Below are positions 1 to 9,451 of a stretch of 64,000 bases of DNA, piece after piece. The number at the start of each line of letters is the position of its first letter. The stretch's first letter is position 1. The stretch is from CBFHWU01 sp965659665 (GTDB taxonomy: Bacteria > Bacteroidota > Bacteroidia > Flavobacteriales > Flavobacteriaceae), in contig CBFHWU010000032.1 in the NCBI GenBank assembly GCA_965659665.1, positions 1 to 64,000 of the forward strand. The letters are read 5' to 3'. The notes under the pieces were generated by a model. It had not been told where the DNA came from. It was given only the letters and a program-made list of their open reading frames with translations, and made no database searches. The position numbers were made by a program, and so were the translations under genes.

Positions 1-401
1 TTATATTTTGACATTACTTATGTAACAGATTAAATAGTTATGTTTAGTTTGTCATTATGTATACTTTTTACTTGCTTTATTGACAGAAATGTGTCAAACA
101 AAAATATTTTAAAAGCTTCTCCTTCAATTATGAATCTCCTATCAATTAATTTGAATTGAGCAACTTGGCTATACTTGGATTAAAATAGAGCTTTAATCAT
201 ATTTGATGGTGGAATGTTATTGAAGGTTGATATCCTAAATAGGTTATATTTTCCAAGTTATTAAACAGAAAACTTCCAATAAATCAACTAAGAAAAATAC
301 AAGAATTGTGTATATTTTATAAAAATTTAATAAAAATTATATTTAAATAAATATTTTTTTTAATTCTTTGCTTCTCACACAAAAAAAAGATGTAATATTA
401 T
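1..401. other. AT-rich non-coding stretch at window start
   Basis: No open frame of convincing length or composition, no RNA gene and no strong hairpin is visible. The last 100 bases are extremely A/T-rich and lead into the membrane protein gene at 402, so its promoter is probably here. I could not find a clean TAnnTTTG box. Confidence 0.5.
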
Positions 402-1577
402 ATGCAATATGTCATTATGAAAAGAGTAATATCCCTCGACATTTTAAAAGGTTTAATTATTGTAATTATGTCCTTAGACCACTTTAGAGTTTTTTTTCAT
501 TCTAACGCATTTCTTTTTAACCCCACAGATCCTGAAAATACTGATACGATAACGTTTCTTATGCGATGGATAACTCATTATTGTGCTCCTGTTTTTTCTT
601 TTCTAGCAGGCACATCAGCATTTATTGTAGGAAACAAAACAAACAAAAAATATTTGTCTAATTTTTTGTTGACTAGAGGCTTATGGCTGATTTTTGTGGA
701 AGTAGCCATCATGAATTTTGGATGGCGTTTTGATGTACAATACACTTATGTAGTACTTCAGGTCATCTGGGTATTGGGTATTTGTATGGTCGCGCTTTCA
801 CAAATCATTCGGCTAACGAACAAGCAAATCTTGGTTTTTAGTTTAGTTGTAATCTTTGGACATAATCTATTGGATCGTTTTGAAATTTCGAATCATTTTT
901 TGTGGGCAGTTTTTCACCAACTTGAAATTTTTGAATTTAAAAACTTCTCTAATATTGTAGTTGCCTATCCCTTTTTGCCTTGGATTGGGGTGATGTCATT
1001 GGGTTATTTCTTTGGACAATACTACGTTAAAGGTTTTGACTCAAAGACGAGAATTAAATTGCTAATGAATACGGGACTTTACTCCATCATAGGATTTTTT
1101 ATTGTTCGGGTTTTTAATTCATATGGTAATGCAAAACTCTGGCAATATTTTGACGATCATACGTCAACACTTTATGCCTTTTTCGATCCTAACAAGTACC
1201 CTCCATCTTTGAGTTATGTGTTGATGACATTGGGTCCGATGTTTTTACTTCTAGGCATCCTTGAGATCACCAAAAAAAATAAATTGTCTGAGTTTTTTAT
1301 TGTTTTTGGAAAAGTTCCTTTTTTCTTCTATATCCTACATGTGTATTTTATTCATGCATTGGCTCTTGCATATGCCGAACTAACAGGATTTGGATTCGAA
1401 AGCATGCTTTTAAAAGCTCCTATATGGATGACATCTCATCTAAAAGGTTTTGGGTTATCTACTCCAATATTACTAATTTGTTGGGTAGTTTTTGTACTAC
1501 TGATGTATCCACTTTGTAAAGTATTTGGAAATTACAAACTAAAAAACAAACACAAAAAATGGCTTAGTTATTTATAG
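402..1577 (+). CDS. Multi-pass membrane protein, DUF1624/YeiB-like putative acyltransferase
   Basis: A 391-residue integral membrane protein with about ten hydrophobic segments. The N-terminus (R-x-x-S-L-D-I-L-K-G near residues 8-17, then M-S-L-D-H-F-R) matches the start of the DUF1624/heparan-alpha-glucosaminide N-acetyltransferase-like family. In that family this region follows the pattern R-x-x-S-[LI]-D-x-x-R-G and contains a buried Asp-His pair. Residues around 50-70 (H-Y-C-A-P-V-F-S-F-L-A-G) also fit the second segment of that family. The acyl donor and acceptor are unknown. A second ATG at 417 gives the more family-like start MKRVISLDIL, and neither start has a clear ribosome site. It stands alone, followed by decayed DNA. 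The family call is from motif memory. The enzymatic role is inferred. Confidence 0.75.
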   Translation: MQYVIMKRVISLDILKGLIIVIMSLDHFRVFFHSNAFLFNPTDPENTDTITFLMRWITHYCAPVFSFLAGTSAFIVGNKTNKKYLSNFLLTRGLWLIFVEVAIMNFGWRFDVQYTYVVLQVIWVLGICMVALSQIIRLTNKQILVFSLVVIFGHNLLDRFEISNHFLWAVFHQLEIFEFKNFSNIVVAYPFLPWIGVMSLGYFFGQYYVKGFDSKTRIKLLMNTGLYSIIGFFIVRVFNSYGNAKLWQYFDDHTSTLYAFFDPNKYPPSLSYVLMTLGPMFLLLGILEITKKNKLSEFFIVFGKVPFFFYILHVYFIHALALAYAELTGFGFESMLLKAPIWMTSHLKGFGLSTPILLICWVVFVLLMYPLCKVFGNYKLKNKHKKWLSYL

Positions 1578-1783
1578 AAGAAAGTTACTTTTTTTCTTCC
1601 ATATACGAACCACGAGCTTTTTGATCGTGTAATTTATTACATATATATTTATTAAATTAAAAGCACTCATTAATTTCTAATTTATTTCTCGATTTTATAT
1701 ATTTTTTTTCTACATGGATCATTGGGCAGCTCGTTTTCCATGAAATAACCAACCTACTTTAGAGTTAAATATCAGAAAAAATA

Positions 1784-2335
1784 AAATACACCTACCTAAT
1801 ACACGGAATGTGTTGTAAAGGTTACCTAAGACATATTGAAAAAATATTGTTTGAGGTGTCAGGAGCTGCCAAGGGGTAGCTTAATCTTGATAAATCAGTA
1901 GTTGTCGTTGAAACGACTTCCGATATTTCACAAGCGTCTTTACAAAAAGCCTCAAAAAATGATAGAGGACGTTATCGTATTTCATCGCTAGAAAAATTCT
2001 CCTAAAGCATTTCTAATAAATACAAATCTGTGGAGCTATTATTGCCCTACGCGCTGTGTAGGTGACAAAACTTATGATCAAGATATCAGGTGCCCCCTAT
2101 GCGGAATGGATTTAGTCCTGCTACAATCTGATCAATCTAGCAGAGATGACTCTTATAAAAAACTCCTTCATAAATATTGGTTTGCTGTTGTTTTCTCCCT
2201 CCCTATTTTTTTTCATAGTTATGGTAGAATTGGTATTAAAAACTACAATATTGGAATTGGATACAATTTTTGTTGTCTATTCCAGTTGTGTTTTATGCAG
2301 CTCGAACGATTTATGTACGTACGGATGTACTATTC
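1784..2335 (+). pseudogene. Decayed copper-translocating P-type ATPase, N-terminal part only
   Basis: Translating all three frames recovers a CopA N-terminus in order. From 1784 (frame of 1802) there is an HMA-type metal domain reading Y-L-I-H-G-M-C-C-K-G, then H-I-E-K and V-S-G. A stop codon (TAG) then interrupts it, and the same frame continues as L-N-L-D-K-S-V-V-V-V-E. After a frame change near 2000-2037, the heavy-metal-binding finger appears: Y-Y-C-P-T-R-C-V-G-D-K-T-Y-D, then C-P-L-C-G-M-D-L. This is followed by the K-K-L-L-H-K-Y-W start of the first membrane helix. A third frame from 2258 gives W-I-Q-F-L-L-S-I-P-V-V-F-Y-A-A, a typical CopA helix. Everything downstream (phosphorylation and ATP-binding domains) is gone. 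This cannot encode a working pump. Confidence 0.8.
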
Positions 2336-2420
2336 TGATGGATCGTCTTCGGGTAGTGGATTCGGAGGTGGATTCGGAGGTGGAAGTTTTGGCGGTGGTG
2401 GTGCCAGTGGTGGTTGGTAA
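2328..2420 (+). pseudogene. Orphan glycine-rich C-terminal tail of a TPM-domain-type protein
   Basis: The last 30 codons before the stop at 2418 read S-G-S-G-F-G-G-G and end F-G-G-G-G-A-S-G-G-W. That Gly/Ser-rich ending with terminal Trp is characteristic of TPM (DUF477) family membrane proteins in Bacteroidota. The catalytic-like TPM domain and the membrane helices that normally precede it are missing. Instead the tail follows directly on the CopA remnant, so it marks a deletion or recombination joint. It includes a short tandem repeat (GGATTCGGAGGT twice). An ORF beginning at 2106 runs through both remnants in one frame, but the fusion has no plausible function. Confidence 0.55.
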
Positions 2421-2533
2421 ATAAAGCATGCATACTGTTTGATTTTATATAATCGGCAAAAAAATCACTCAATCTCCTTCTTTTTCGTAAAACGCTATCA
2501 ATTTTTGATTAAATTTAAACTCATAAAATAGCC

Positions 2534-3961
2534 ATGAAAACTGTATTTTTTTTAAACTTATGTTGTACCAGCTTATTGCTAGGGATAGTTTATCCCTTAT
2601 TTTCAGCTATACAACCTAATTCTCCAAACTTTATTTTAATTTTAACAGATGATCAAGGCTGGAATGGTACTTCGGTTCAAATGATGGATCACGAAATTGA
2701 ATCAAAAAGTGATTATCATTACACACCTCATTTAGAGGAATTATCAAAAAAAGGAATGCGATTTTCGAATGCTTATGCGAGTGCTCCTGTTTGTTCCCCA
2801 TCAAGGTACAGTATTCAGTTTGGACAAACACCTGCCAGGCTCAAAATGATTCGAGTTGGCATGGATACCCAACATATCAACCACCAAACTCCTATTACCA
2901 TTCCTAAATTACTCAATAAAATTAATCCGAATTACAAAACTGCACATTTTGGAAAATGGGGAATTGATGTAAATCCCTCTGTACTGGGGTATGATGAAAG
3001 TGATGGGATGACTGGAAATAAAGAAGGAGGTTTTGATCACCGAGATAACAAAACACAATGGAAAAATAACACCGCAAAAGACCCAAAAAAAATATTTAGT
3101 ATAACACAAAGAGCCCTCAACTTTGTGGAACGACAAGCAAAATCGGGCACCCCATTTTTTTTACAACTTTCTCATTATGCTGTACACTCAGATATTATTT
3201 CAAGAGAAGAAACACTTGAAAAATACCTTCTAACTGCCAAAGGAAATAAACACAAACATCCAGGTTTTGCTGCCATGACTGAGGATTTGGATTCTTCTGT
3301 TGGGTTGTTATTGGACCGTATAAAATCGTTGGGTATCGAATCCAATACATATATTATTTATACTTCCGATAATGGTGCTGTTCCCGTTATGCCCCCGAGG
3401 AATTTGTATCAAAAAGGATCGAATTATCCTTTGAGTAGAGGGAAATGGGATGCAATGGAAGGAGGAATCAGAGTGCCTTTTGTCATCTCAGGACCTCATA
3501 TTGACTCTGATAAAGAATCAAAAGTTCCAATCACCTTTTCTGACCTCTTGCCCACTATCGTTGATTTGGCAGGTCAAAAAATACCACTCTCTCCAATAAT
3601 TGACGGAGGGAGTTTTAAAAAAATTGTGCTAAACAATGGAAAAGGAAAAATTAAACGATCAAAAAAAGGGCTTATTTTTCATGTTCCTTACCAAAATAAA
3701 ATTGCATTAAACAAGGCGCACTCAGCTATTAGGATGGACCAGTACAAATTAATTAAGTTTTATGATTCTGGTGAACTTTTATTATTTGACCTCAATAAGG
3801 ATATAAAAGAACAGCAGAACATCGCAGCAAAACATCCAAAAAAGACGAAAACACTGGAAAAAATCCTTGATGATTATCTCAAAGAGGTCAAAGCTCCTAA
3901 ATGGAAGCCAGGAATTACGTGGAAAGTCAAATCATTGGAAAAAATAAATTCATACCATTAA
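2534..3961 (+). CDS. Type I (formylglycine) sulfatase, exported
   Basis: A 475-residue sulfatase of the S1 family that hydrolyses sulfate esters, probably in the periplasm. Residues 1-25 form a signal peptide. The metal-binding pair is Asp39-Asp40. The formylglycine motif is C-S-P-S-R at residues 87-91, so Cys87 is the residue to be oxidised. H-F-G-K-W-G (138-143) supplies the catalytic Lys, and T-S-D-N-G (277-281) supplies the distal metal ligands. Arrangement and length fit N-acetylgalactosamine/arylsulfatase-like marine enzymes. The substrate cannot be told from sequence. Its stop lies two bases before the next sulfatase start, so the two are cotranscribed. No SusC/SusD pair, polysaccharide lyase or sulfatase-maturating radical SAM enzyme is nearby. 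Confidence 0.93.
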   Translation: MKTVFFLNLCCTSLLLGIVYPLFSAIQPNSPNFILILTDDQGWNGTSVQMMDHEIESKSDYHYTPHLEELSKKGMRFSNAYASAPVCSPSRYSIQFGQTPARLKMIRVGMDTQHINHQTPITIPKLLNKINPNYKTAHFGKWGIDVNPSVLGYDESDGMTGNKEGGFDHRDNKTQWKNNTAKDPKKIFSITQRALNFVERQAKSGTPFFLQLSHYAVHSDIISREETLEKYLLTAKGNKHKHPGFAAMTEDLDSSVGLLLDRIKSLGIESNTYIIYTSDNGAVPVMPPRNLYQKGSNYPLSRGKWDAMEGGIRVPFVISGPHIDSDKESKVPITFSDLLPTIVDLAGQKIPLSPIIDGGSFKKIVLNNGKGKIKRSKKGLIFHVPYQNKIALNKAHSAIRMDQYKLIKFYDSGELLLFDLNKDIKEQQNIAAKHPKKTKTLEKILDDYLKEVKAPKWKPGITWKVKSLEKINSYH

Positions 3962-3963
3962 GA

Positions 3964-5484
3964 ATGAATTCTAGTTCAGACACCATAATACAGAATCATG
4001 CAAAAAAATGCATCTTAGCCATTTGGTTTTCGATTGGGATAATATGTGGTAGTAGTCTTTACGGACAAAAACAACCCAACGTATTGTTAATAATTTCAGA
4101 TGATTTAAACACCCGTATTGGACCCTATCAAGGATACGACCACCACACGCCCAATTTATCTGCACTGGCCGCGGAAGGAATAACGTTTACGCATGCCTAC
4201 AGCCAGTACCCATTATGCGGACCATCAAGAGCTTCATTCATGAGTGGCTTATACCCTGAAACAACTGGGGTGCTTGCCAACCAGTCAGAGGTGGGGAGTT
4301 ACAAAACATCCAACCCATCACTTTCTGATCATCCTAGCTTAGCAGGTTTTTTTCGTGAACAGGGGTATTACACAGCTCGCGTTTCAAAAATATTTCATAT
4401 GGGAGTTCCTGGAGGGATTGAGCGTGGCGAAGCAGGAGACGACGACCCTGATTCCTGGGATTATGCTTATAATGTGCTTGGTCCCGAAACTCAAAGTAAT
4501 GGTGTTTTAGAATTATTATCCCCTGCCAATCATAACTACGGAAGTAATTTTTCACGCATGATTTTAAATAATGGAAATGAGTATACTCAAACCGATTATG
4601 TGGCCACCAGTCAGGCAATTGCTATCCTCGAAAGTCGCGCTGGTAATAAAATAAAAAAGGCCAGAAATAAAATAAAACTAAAACCCAACTCTCCCTTTTT
4701 TTTGGCGGTAGGGTTTGTTCGACCGCATGTACCCCTTATCGCTCCTGAATATTGTTTTGATCCTTATGCCGAGGAACACTTACAAATCCCTCCAGTAATC
4801 ATTGGAGATCAAACTCCAAAAATGGCCTTAGCAAGGCGAAATAGTAAAATTTGGAACATGAATGAACACCAAAAAAAACAAACAATCTCGGCGTATATGG
4901 CTAGCATACAATTTATGGATGCACAAGTGGGGAGATTAGTGAGTGCTCTGGACAGATTAGGTTTAAAAGACAATACAATTATATTGTTTGTTTCTGATCA
5001 CGGATATAACTTAGGAGAACATGACACTTGGTCGAAAAAAAGTCTTTGGGAAGAAACCATACAAGTTCCATTAATTATATCCTATCCGTGGAATTCCAAA
5101 AATAATGGACAAAACTGCACTACCGTTACAGAGTTGATCGATTTGTATCCTACTCTGGCCGAGTTGTGTGATTTATCAGAACAACAACCCAAAATATTAC
5201 AAGGCAAAAGTTTAGCTAATTATATCAAGGATAATCAACCTTTTACACAAAAATACGCCGCCTACACTGTCAGCTACAAAGGCAAAGCTTCTTCTGTTAG
5301 AAATGAAAATTGGCGCTATACCCTTTGGGAAAATGAAGCCTCATCTAAAAATGAAGAATTGTATCATCATCTTAACGATCCCCAAGAGTTAAATAATTTG
5401 GCCTATCACACCCAATACCAAAATCAAGTACTTGAAATGAAAGCTTTGCTTCAATCTTTCAAAAATAAAGCCCTCAATAATTAA
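3964..5484 (+). CDS. Type I sulfatase, iduronate-2-sulfatase-like
   Basis: A 506-residue sulfatase. The frame is open from 3901, but the start is placed at the ATG at 3964 because this avoids a long overlap with the preceding gene. It also puts a signal peptide (hydrophobic core about residues 15-33) at the N-terminus. Asp46-Asp47 bind metal. C-G-P-S-R (85-89) is the formylglycine site. The run F-V-R-P-H-V-P (251-257) and S-D-H-G-Y-N-L-G-E-H (344-353) are typical of iduronate-2-sulfatase-like S1 enzymes, which often act on sulfated glycans or choline sulfate. It forms a two-gene operon with the upstream sulfatase. Near residues 228-240 there is a small Lys/Asn-rich duplicated insert (N-K-I-K-K-A-R-N-K-I-K). 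Confidence 0.92.
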   Translation: MNSSSDTIIQNHAKKCILAIWFSIGIICGSSLYGQKQPNVLLIISDDLNTRIGPYQGYDHHTPNLSALAAEGITFTHAYSQYPLCGPSRASFMSGLYPETTGVLANQSEVGSYKTSNPSLSDHPSLAGFFREQGYYTARVSKIFHMGVPGGIERGEAGDDDPDSWDYAYNVLGPETQSNGVLELLSPANHNYGSNFSRMILNNGNEYTQTDYVATSQAIAILESRAGNKIKKARNKIKLKPNSPFFLAVGFVRPHVPLIAPEYCFDPYAEEHLQIPPVIIGDQTPKMALARRNSKIWNMNEHQKKQTISAYMASIQFMDAQVGRLVSALDRLGLKDNTIILFVSDHGYNLGEHDTWSKKSLWEETIQVPLIISYPWNSKNNGQNCTTVTELIDLYPTLAELCDLSEQQPKILQGKSLANYIKDNQPFTQKYAAYTVSYKGKASSVRNENWRYTLWENEASSKNEELYHHLNDPQELNNLAYHTQYQNQVLEMKALLQSFKNKALNN

Positions 5485-5498
5485 AGCTCTCCATTTTG

Positions 5499-5521
5499 AT
5501 TCGTTCTCCATACGAATTTTT
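5499..5521 (+). terminator. Possible terminator after sulfatase pair
   Basis: ATTCGT (5499-5504), seven-base loop, ACGAAT (5512-5517), then T residues to 5521, starting 15 bases after the stop codon of the second sulfatase. The stem is short and A/T-rich, so the call is modest. Confidence 0.4.
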
Positions 5522-6570
5522 GTGTTGCGTAGTGACAGAATCCCTGAAGCTTACATAAATAATCATCGACTTAACAACCACATGGTGAAGTAATGTTCAA
5601 GCATTAATTAGGCTCGAGAGTACATGCATGATTCTTCTTCAAAAAGACCAACTTGATCCCCATTTTATTACAACTCATATAGAAATTAACGGCTTAAAAA
5701 TATCACCCCTACTCCCCCCATAGACTATGGGTTTGATTTACATTGGAATTTAAATGGTAGAAAAAAATGTACTTCAACCCTAAAGAAAGTTCAAAAAATA
5801 AATAAAATACAAACGCGTATACTCCTAATAAATAATCTTCTTCTTCATGAATTATCACGGATTGGCCAATGACATGATGATTTTAAAAACTATTATTTAC
5901 AAAAATAAAAAGGGGTAAATATTTTGAATATCAGCTTATTATTTTAAATTTGAATCACCTAAATCTAATAAATCATGATAACATTATTATTCCGTTTTTT
6001 ACAAAAACAAATGCTGGTCCACACATGCAGACTACCACGGCAAACATAATTTTTTGACCCAACCGTAAAATATCCACGGACCTTATATTCAATAAGGATC
6101 TGATTGATTAACTAGCATTTAAGTTTGGTTATTTTACTACACGATATTCTCTTCTTTTTAATTAATTACAAAGTGGAATGGATTTTTTTTGGAAAGCTTA
6201 TTCCTAAAATAGTTGATGCATACAATTCGTGAAGATTTTGAGTTGGATTATTGGGGGTATCTCATAAACAATCTTTGGAACATATTTTAAACGTTGACTT
6301 GAGTGCCTCAATAGACTTTGCGGTAAAAAGTCATCCAGGTATTATTGATCTTCAAATATTACTCCTTAAAGAAAAAAGTCGAATTAATATTTTGTCAAAA
6401 CAATAGGCCACCTATTTTATGACTAATTCCAGATTTCATTCCAAAGATTATTAGGAGTATACACATTTTAAATTCCCCTCATTTATGGTAGGTGAAAATA
6501 CAGTCAGTGAGATTTTAAACTAAAATAATAGTGGTAACAACAAAAATAACATCCCAAAATACCAAAAAAA
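5522..6570. other. About 1 kb without an intact gene; probably decayed coding DNA
   Basis: No open frame here is long or family-like. Short gene-like runs survive without continuity. One near 6305-6405 reads A-V-K-S-H-P-G-I-I-D-L-Q, in the style of a TolC-family N-terminus (L-K-N-H-P-x-I). It is soon broken by stops and is too short to name. No RNA gene or inverted repeat element was seen. Together with the wrecked ATPase upstream, this suggests a region undergoing gene loss. Confidence 0.45.
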
Positions 6571-7407
6571 ATGAAAAAAAAATCTAAAACAAGAACTGAA
6601 CTAGCAACCTTAATCTTTAAGAAATTAAAAGAAGAGAAAACGTCCATTCAACAGCAATTTGAAAAATCAAAAAATAAAATAGGATATTTTTACATTGATC
6701 ACCTTTTACCAGAAAATATTGTGCAGGAGGTTTATCATCAATTTCCAACTCTAGATAAAATGACGCTAAAAAAAAGTCTGCGAGAAAATAAATATGTCGG
6801 TGTTCAAATGAATCAATATCATCCTTTTTTAGAAGAAATAATTTATGCTTTTCAAAATGAGGAAATAGTACAATACATAAAAGAGATTTGTGGGTTGGAT
6901 GAATTGTATAGTGATGAGCATTTGTACGCTGGGGGAATTTCGTCTATGAACAAAGGTCAATTCCTCAACCCCCATCTTGACAACTCGCACGATAAGGATA
7001 GAGACAGATGGCGAGTTTTAAATTTGTTGTATTATGTCAGTCCCGATTGGAATGAGGAGAATGGAGGACATTTAGAATTGTGGCCTGATGGTCTTAAACA
7101 AAAGCAAATTACCATACATTCCATTTTTAACAGGCTTGTTGTAATGGCCACGCACCGGACTTCTTGGCATTCTGTTAGTCCTGTGTTAAAAGATGCTCCA
7201 CGAAATTGTGTATCCAATTATTATTTCTCCAAAAGCCCGTTGAAAGAAACTGATAAATTTCATGTTACTACTTTTAGAGGACGTCCAAGGCAAAAACTAA
7301 CCAACCAAATTCTGAAAATAGACTCCTTTTTAAGGATGGGAATCAGAAAAATATTCAGAAAGGGGATCATTGAAAATCCTCACGTTTATAAAAAAAACGA
7401 TAAGTGA
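6571..7407 (+). CDS. 2-oxoglutarate/Fe(II)-dependent oxygenase (prolyl 4-hydroxylase fold)
   Basis: A 278-residue soluble protein. The iron triad is His135-x-Asp137 (in N-P-H-L-D-N) and His200 (in S-W-H-S-V-S-P). Arg211 (P-R-N-C-V-S-N-Y-Y-F) is placed to bind the 2-oxoglutarate carboxylate. N-x-G-G-H-L-E-L-W (residues 164-171) is the conserved strand of the 2OG-FeII_Oxy_3 family. Related proteins in bacteria hydroxylate amino acids or sit in surface-polysaccharide loci. The substrate is unknown. The first 40 residues are Lys-rich. It stands alone between two gene-poor stretches, and the ATG at 6571 has only A-rich sequence upstream. Confidence 0.85.
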   Translation: MKKKSKTRTELATLIFKKLKEEKTSIQQQFEKSKNKIGYFYIDHLLPENIVQEVYHQFPTLDKMTLKKSLRENKYVGVQMNQYHPFLEEIIYAFQNEEIVQYIKEICGLDELYSDEHLYAGGISSMNKGQFLNPHLDNSHDKDRDRWRVLNLLYYVSPDWNEENGGHLELWPDGLKQKQITIHSIFNRLVVMATHRTSWHSVSPVLKDAPRNCVSNYYFSKSPLKETDKFHVTTFRGRPRQKLTNQILKIDSFLRMGIRKIFRKGIIENPHVYKKNDK

Positions 7408-7888
7408 AATAAAAATAGTTATACATTTTTGGAAACTACAGGAAAATGTTAGCTAGTGAAACAAAAATCAACTTCAATAGATTTCGTTTAATAATTCTCA
7501 AATTATTGTAATAAAATGTCAAAATACTAAAAACAGGAAAACAATGCTTCTTAGTCCACCCTATTTCCAAAACTCACTCTGGTGGACATAAACTGATCAG
7601 AAGAATAATGTAACCTAAAAAAAAATAATTTTAGTGTTTACTAATCGCATGTTTAGTAGGACTATAACTGTTTTGACAAAGGCTTACATAACGATAAAAT
7701 TTGTTCCCTTTTTTTTGCACCATAATTCAATATCTCTTGAGTTGTTGTTTGTCGCAAAAAATTTGTTGTATATCTACAAAGTTTTGTCGTTCCTCGTACA
7801 ATTTTTGTTTTTTTTTATGTTAATAATAGATTTGAACCCTTATTAATAATCATTTTAATTTATATTAACTTAACCTAAATTCAATCTA
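7408..7888. other. Intergenic stretch, nothing recognised
   Basis: A 481-base AT-rich gap. A 70-codon frame at 7634-7846 is present, but it is Phe/Leu-rich from T-runs and resembles no family. No clear promoter box or hairpin was found. The 5' region of the lipoprotein gene at 7889 must be here. Confidence 0.45.
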
Positions 7889-9196
7889 ATGCAATCTTAT
7901 ATTAATCCCTACTTATTCATTATCCTTATGTTTTTCTTTGTGTCTTGTAACGAAGATGATTTTGAGAAGATAAGCCCACAACCAATTACCCAAAATGAAG
8001 AGCCAATTAACTTTGGTGAAGATTTTATACTTGATGATGGTTGGTTATTTAACAATAAAACTAATATTAACCGATTTTCAACAAGGATAAACGCTGAAAG
8101 AAGTGGGGCATTTGAGGATTCTGATGGAGACGGACTTGCCGATTATGCAGAAGAAAATATTCAGTATATTTTTGATCCTGAGGTATATGAATCTCTTTCA
8201 GAGTGGTCAAAGCTCTCTCACCCTTCTTTGGAATTAATTCTCAATACCGTAAATGGAGAGTTGAAAGTTCCTTTGTATAAAACTACAATGTACCATAATG
8301 AAATGATTTCAATGCCTTATGTTTTTAGTGACCATGAGTATCGAGATGGTACACCCTATACATGGTCGGAAGAGCAAATAGAAACCGTAGAGTCTGATTT
8401 TAAAAAAATTAAAAAAGTATGGTTAGTTCCTGAATTCTATAACTTTGTTAGACAAACTTTCTCGCCTATACTTCGCAATGATCTTATTGATAGATTGGTG
8501 GACGTAGAGAGAAAAATATATTTTACTCAGATAAATCACGCTTTAGGAGAATCAAATAGAAATAGCTACATCGCACTAAACACGAATTGGGTAAATGAAG
8601 GAGGAGATGGACAACTTTTAACTAGAATAATCTCTCATGAATTTGCACATCATTTAGGATATGATCATAATGGAATTCCTTATGGGACAGATACTATTGC
8701 TACGAGGCTTGTACGTGAAAAAGCCTGGGAATATGACCTTTTTGACCTTAATAAAAAGACGCACTACGTGAATCCTTGTATTCCTGCTTCAGCCAATAAT
8801 AACAATAATTATCATTCTATTCATAACCTTACTATACCCAATACAGGAGTGAATATTAGAAGACATTGGAAAGGAGATTACGAAGTATATGCTACACCCG
8901 TCACGTTTAATAGAGGAGAATCTTACCAGTCTATTACCCGTTTACTAAATGGAGGTAAATATTCAATATGGATCGATTTCAATGACGATGCTGAATTTAG
9001 TGATAGTGAGCGATTGCTATTTAATGTACGCGTTTCAAGTAGATGGAGGGAAAATATACACAATTTTACTATGCCAAATGATGCTCAAACTGGAGTTCAC
9101 AGGATGAGAATTGTTAAATCTACTTTCCACTCTGCGCAACCTTGTAGATATGTAAAAGGGCAAGCAATAGATTTTACTCATGTAACTATTCAATAG
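7889..9196 (+). CDS. Lipoprotein zinc metalloprotease (metzincin motif) with GEVED-like C-terminal domain
   Basis: A 435-residue protein. A lipobox ending V-S-C puts Cys20 as the lipidated residue. D-S-D-G-D-G-L-A-D (77-85) is a calcium-binding loop of thrombospondin type 3 style. Residues 250-260 read H-E-F-A-H-H-L-G-Y-D-H, an exact HExxHxxGxxH zinc site as in metzincins, with Glu251 the catalytic base. Residues about 310-434 resemble the GEVED beta-sandwich: S-I-W-I-D-F-N-D-D-A-E-F, then F-T-M-P, R-M-R-I and a final hydrophobic strand. The eponymous G-E-V-E-D is replaced by K-G-Q-A-I-D-F. It is a probable surface or periplasmic protease. No partner gene is adjacent. A Met-turn was not pinned down. 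Confidence 0.8.
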   Translation: MQSYINPYLFIILMFFFVSCNEDDFEKISPQPITQNEEPINFGEDFILDDGWLFNNKTNINRFSTRINAERSGAFEDSDGDGLADYAEENIQYIFDPEVYESLSEWSKLSHPSLELILNTVNGELKVPLYKTTMYHNEMISMPYVFSDHEYRDGTPYTWSEEQIETVESDFKKIKKVWLVPEFYNFVRQTFSPILRNDLIDRLVDVERKIYFTQINHALGESNRNSYIALNTNWVNEGGDGQLLTRIISHEFAHHLGYDHNGIPYGTDTIATRLVREKAWEYDLFDLNKKTHYVNPCIPASANNNNNYHSIHNLTIPNTGVNIRRHWKGDYEVYATPVTFNRGESYQSITRLLNGGKYSIWIDFNDDAEFSDSERLLFNVRVSSRWRENIHNFTMPNDAQTGVHRMRIVKSTFHSAQPCRYVKGQAIDFTHVTIQ

Positions 9197-9451
9197 TATT
9201 ATGACTCCAAAATAAACGTATAATTCTTTCGCAATATCAGATTAGTTGTGTGTATTTTGACAATTATAAAAGGACTGTAATTTTGAAAATTAAAAAACTG
9301 CAAAACTGTTAAGGATTCATTGTAAAAAAAAATGATTAAATCGAAATCAGATTGTTTTTAATTGAGTTTTAAACCGCTCTAATTTTAACAAATATTTCTT
9401 TTACTTTTAGCAGAAGCCTTGTTAGCTCCCCTACAAAGGATGTATACATAA

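Noticed and set aside
6305..6405. Possible TolC-family N-terminal remnant
   Set aside because: About 30 residues only, then stops. The resemblance is too weak to annotate as a pseudogene.
7634..7846. A 70-codon open frame
   Set aside because: Low-complexity Phe/Leu content from T-runs, no start signal and no family resemblance.
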